From NCBI GenBank assembly GCA_902767195.1, contig CACXGS010000327.1, positions 1 to 7,699 on the forward strand: 7,699 nt of DNA. The letters run 5' to 3'. Source of the DNA: an uncultured Lachnospiraceae bacterium (lineage in GTDB: Bacteria > Bacillota_A > Clostridia > Lachnospirales > Lachnospiraceae). A program made the translations under genes and the position numbers. The notes under the pieces are model-generated. The model made no database searches and had not been told where the DNA came from. It saw only the letters and a list, made by a program, of their open reading frames with translations. Shown here piece by piece: positions 5,713 through 7,699 of this stretch. Every line of letters begins with the position of its first letter. Within the stretch, counting starts at the first letter, position 1.

Positions 5713-6369
5713 ATGATGAAGATTACCAGACGATACCCCCGTATGATGAGTCAGAAGATCCTGGCCAATGTTTCGGAGAATTTTGCAAAGGCTTACCGTC
5801 TTCCGGAAGGGCACCGGAGTGTGGGCTTCTTCGCAACCGATAATGATGATATCGCATATCTTGCTGCAGATGATGCCAGCAAGAAAGCCAGAATCAAAGT
5901 CCTGCACGCGGAAACCATGTATGGCGGAAGCCGTTTTGCCGGCGCCCCCAGAACAGGAACCGTCTTTATCTTCTTCTCCGCGGAGAAGATTCAGGACATC
6001 AAAAGTGCCATGGGCTATATTCGCGATTTTGTGGAGAACAACTCCGAACTCTACTGTTTTGATGATGACCGGGCTACCTCTTATTATGCCCAGACCATCG
6101 CAAGGACGGGTCCCTTCTTTGAGGAGTGGGCTAACATCCCTGCCGGCAAGGCATATTCCTACCTGGTGGGAGCCCCGGTGGAGACCAATCTTGCTCTGGA
6201 TAAGGCATTAAAAGCCGGAGATGTCAAAATAGCAAGATTTTTCCCCTCCCCGACCCATGCCAATTCCTGCGGCGCCATCCTGACCGGAACAGAGGCTGCC
6301 TGCCGGGCTGCCACCGCGGCATTTGTCGAAGGATTAAAGGAAGTAAACCGCGACCCTCTCCATTTCTGA
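5713..6369 (+). CDS. EutL-like tandem-BMC-domain shell protein, copy 2
   Basis: This 218-residue paralog of the preceding gene starts immediately after its stop codon. The ribosome binding site GGAGGTG (5703-5709) lies inside the end of copy 1; ATG at 5713 or 5716 could be used, the second being better spaced. EutL landmarks: LPEGHRSVGFFATDNDDIAYL (split over 30-50), AADDASKKARIKV (51-63), SYYAQTIARTGPFFEE (123-138), AYSYLVGAPVETNLALDKALK (split over 147-167) and LTGTEAACRAA (190-200). It is closer to canonical EutL than copy 1 and keeps the D45 equivalent, but has T83 where I recall E83. It probably forms BMC-T trimers, alone or with copy 1. The gene ends 41 bp before a strong terminator, so the operon is just the two shell genes. 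Confidence 0.9.
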   Translation: MMKITRRYPRMMSQKILANVSENFAKAYRLPEGHRSVGFFATDNDDIAYLAADDASKKARIKVLHAETMYGGSRFAGAPRTGTVFIFFSAEKIQDIKSAMGYIRDFVENNSELYCFDDDRATSYYAQTIARTGPFFEEWANIPAGKAYSYLVGAPVETNLALDKALKAGDVKIARFFPSPTHANSCGAILTGTEAACRAATAAFVEGLKEVNRDPLHF

Positions 6370-6410
6370 ATATAACGAGTTTTTATTGATAGAACATAAG
6401 TTGTGTGATA

Positions 6411-6453
6411 TGATAATATATGGTTTTGAAAACCATATATTATCATTTTTTTT
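6411..6453 (+). terminator. Long AT-rich intrinsic terminator of the EutL pair
   Basis: TGATAATATATGG (6411-6423) pairs perfectly with CCATATATTATCA (6433-6445), with TTTTGAAAA at the apex able to pair further, followed by eight T residues (6446-6453). The stem is unusually long and AT-rich but perfect. The T-tract continues directly into the degV promoter. Confidence 0.88.
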
Positions 6454-6461
6454 GTTATAAT
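6453..6461 (+). promoter_or_regulatory. Extended -10 promoter of degV-family gene
   Basis: TGTTATAAT gives a consensus extended -10 (TGN plus TATAAT at 6456-6461) directly after the terminator T-tract. There is no good -35 at 16-18 bp, where the terminator stem lies. The predicted start is near 6468, with a leader of about 60 nt. Confidence 0.6.
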
Positions 6462-6528
6462 CAAAAGATATCACGGATTGTCCGACCGGAAGACGGCTCT
6501 GGCAAACCTACATAAGATGGAGGATATC

Positions 6529-7368
6529 ATGCGATTTCGAATAGCAATGGACAGTGCCGGTGAACTGGCTCCTTCGATGCAGAACCGGCCGGAATATACG
6601 ATTATTCCCCTCACTTTAATCATCGGGGACGAAGAGATCATCGATGACGGCACACTGGACCAGGATGAACTGGTTCATAAGATTGCAGCTTCCCCGGAAT
6701 GTCCGCGGACAGCCTGTCCTTCCCCGGAAGCCTATCTCCAGGCTTTTGAGTGCGATGCGGACCATATATACGGCATTACCATCTCCGCCGAATTATCCGG
6801 ATCCTACCAGAGTGCCAAGGTCGCTGAAGACATGTTCCTGGCGGAACACCCGGATGCTAAGATCCACGTATTCAATTCCCGCTCCACTTCCGTAGCTGAA
6901 ACCATGGTTGCCATGATGATCGAAGACATGGAAGAGGAGGGCTGTTCTTTCGAGGAGATCGTGGAAAAGGTGGAGGCTTACTGCATTAAGAAAGACACCT
7001 ACTTCACCCTGGATAATCTGGAGACCCTGCGGAAGAACGGAAGACTTTCCAACCTCAAGGCTCTGGCCGCCAACCTTCTGAAGATCAAGCCCATCTGCAT
7101 CGGTACCGACGAGGGAACCATCGAGCAGCTGGACCAGGCCAGAGGTTCCACCAAAGCCCTGAAGAAGATGTGTTCTCACATTGTCCGGAGAACGACAGAC
7201 CCTGCCACCCGGCGTCTGGGCATTGCTTACGTGAATTGTCTGGACCGGGCCCATATGGTACGGGATGCCATCCTCAAGGAGATTCCGGTCAAAGAAGTCA
7301 TCATCCAGAAGACGGGAGGGCTTTCCACCACCTATGCCAACGACGGTGGAATTATTGTTGTTATCTAG
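6529..7368 (+). CDS. DegV-family fatty-acid-binding protein
   Basis: The protein has 279 residues, the usual DegV length. Motifs in order: an N-terminal RIAMDSAGEL (4-13) as in DegV strand 1, PRTACPSPEAYLQAF (59-73) matching the TxxPSPxxF ligand loop, ITISAELSGSYQSAK (83-97) matching the lipid carboxylate-binding SxLSGTYQSA segment, and LDNLETLRKNGRLS (161-174) before LLKIKPI (183-189). The C-terminus TGGLSTTYANDGGIIV (262-277) replaces the more common HTGPGALG ending, a variant I associate with Clostridia. Family members bind a fatty acid and in some Firmicutes act as FakB partners of the FakA kinase; no fakA is in view. GGAGG (6519-6523) lies 5 nt before the ATG at 6529, and TTG 6478 or ATG 6517 are poorer starts. 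It has its own promoter, between the shell pair and the dehydrogenase. Confidence 0.9.
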   Translation: MRFRIAMDSAGELAPSMQNRPEYTIIPLTLIIGDEEIIDDGTLDQDELVHKIAASPECPRTACPSPEAYLQAFECDADHIYGITISAELSGSYQSAKVAEDMFLAEHPDAKIHVFNSRSTSVAETMVAMMIEDMEEEGCSFEEIVEKVEAYCIKKDTYFTLDNLETLRKNGRLSNLKALAANLLKIKPICIGTDEGTIEQLDQARGSTKALKKMCSHIVRRTTDPATRRLGIAYVNCLDRAHMVRDAILKEIPVKEVIIQKTGGLSTTYANDGGIIVVI

Positions 7369-7387
7369 GAAAAACATTTCCAGATAA
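7361..7387 (+). terminator. Possible weak terminator hairpin at the degV stop codon
   Basis: TTATCT (7361-7366) and GGAAA (7368-7372) pair with TTTCC (7377-7381) and AGATAA (7382-7387), giving 11 base pairs with one bulged A and a 4-nt loop. The stem includes the degV stop codon. The region after it (GATTTTCCCTTTT) is only loosely T-rich, so termination may be partial. Confidence 0.4.
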
Positions 7388-7425
7388 ACTAAAGATTTTC
7401 CCTTTTAAAAGAACAGACAATCCTG

Positions 7426-7431
7426 TATAAT
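7426..7431 (+). promoter_or_regulatory. Probable -10 element of the alcohol dehydrogenase gene
   Basis: A perfect TATAAT (7426-7431), preceded by TG, sits 46 nt before the dehydrogenase ATG. No clear -35 was found; TTTTAA (7403-7408) at 17 bp is poor. This may mean the promoter needs an activator or uses another element. Confidence 0.5.
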
Positions 7432-7477
7432 TAATAACAGAAAACATTATTATTTTTATTCAAGGAGGTATATCATT

Positions 7478-7699
7478 ATGGCTGTTAATCGTTTCGTCCT
7501 CAACGGTATTTCCTACCACGGACATGGCGCAATCAATGAGATTCCCGGCATCGTTGCTGCTAAGGGTTACAAGAAAGCTTTCGTTGCTTCCGATCCCGAT
7601 CTTGTAAAGTTTGGCGTAACTAATAAAGTTACAGATCTTCTTGCTGAGAACGGTATCGAATTTGAAGTATATTCCGATATTAAGCCGAATCCCACAATC
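7478..7699 (+). CDS. Iron-containing alcohol dehydrogenase, FucO-like, N-terminal part (3' truncated)
   Basis: The 74 codons visible read MAVNRFVLNGISYHGHGAIN at the start and run off the window at SDIKPNPTI. This aligns without gaps with what I recall of FucO lactaldehyde reductase / 1,2-propanediol oxidoreductase (RMILNETAWFGRGAVG... and PNPTI). The GHGAINEIP turn and an Asp at position 39 (SDPDL) match; D39 in FucO favours NAD over NADP. The iron ligands lie outside the window, so the substrate is not settled. AAGGAGG (7462-7468) lies 9 nt before the ATG, a near-perfect ribosome binding site. Codons are strongly biased to GCT, GGT, GTT and AAG, unlike the neighbouring genes, suggesting high expression. 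Such enzymes reduce lactaldehyde, or other aldehydes, to regenerate NAD during fucose or rhamnose fermentation, sometimes with a microcompartment. Confidence 0.87.
   Translation, partial: MAVNRFVLNGISYHGHGAINEIPGIVAAKGYKKAFVASDPDLVKFGVTNKVTDLLAENGIEFEVYSDIKPNPTI

Noticed and set aside
5768..6211. 147-codon alternative plus-strand frame inside EutL copy 2
   Set aside because: It is an out-of-frame shadow; the product is low-complexity and the BMC frame is intact.
6478..6528. TTG 6478 or ATG 6517 as the degV-family start
   Set aside because: Neither has a well-placed ribosome binding site, and the extra residues do not fit the family N-terminus; GGAGG 6519-6523 points to ATG 6529.

Overview
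The window looks like chromosome of a mid-GC Clostridia-type Firmicute, possibly Lachnospiraceae. This is inferred from strong GGAGG-type ribosome binding sites, AT-rich intergenic DNA with canonical sigma-A promoters, GC-balanced genes, and the gene families present (DegV, EutL-type shell proteins, a secreted NlpC/P60 protein, an HlyC/CorC-type protein). No species can be named from this alone. There is no rRNA, tRNA, CRISPR array, transposase or phage gene.

Left part (1-3950, plus strand): the 3' end of an HlyC/CorC-family CBS-domain membrane protein overlaps by 11 bp a 934-residue protein. The last ~315 residues of that protein follow the McrB AAA+ GTPase domain from end to end, but nearly every nucleotide-handling motif is altered (Walker A, Walker B, sensor-1 and the arginine cluster). 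It appears to be a pseudo-NTPase, and no mcrC lies beside it. A secreted NlpC/P60 peptidase follows.

Middle (3951-5055): a convergent NUDIX hydrolase with an N-terminal zinc ribbon has its own promoter on the minus strand. Divergent from it is a compact transcription unit: promoter, structured leader, a 35-codon ORF and a strong intrinsic terminator. The terminator's T-tract runs straight into the promoter of the next operon.

Right part (4979-7699): two tandem genes encode paralogous EutL-type trimeric (tandem-domain) microcompartment shell proteins, with no other eut or pdu gene in view. The pair ends at a long AT-rich terminator, and an extended -10 promoter for a DegV-family lipid-binding protein overlaps that terminator's T-tract. 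Last comes the 5' end of a FucO-like iron-containing alcohol dehydrogenase (lactaldehyde/propanediol oxidoreductase type), with a strong ribosome binding site and codon use suggesting high expression.

The two most notable items are the degenerate McrB-like protein coupled to the CorC-type gene, and the isolated EutL pair in which one of the recalled ethanolamine-binding acids is absent from both copies. Shell proteins plus a FucO-like dehydrogenase suggest aldehyde/alcohol metabolism in a compartment encoded elsewhere, but that link is inference.
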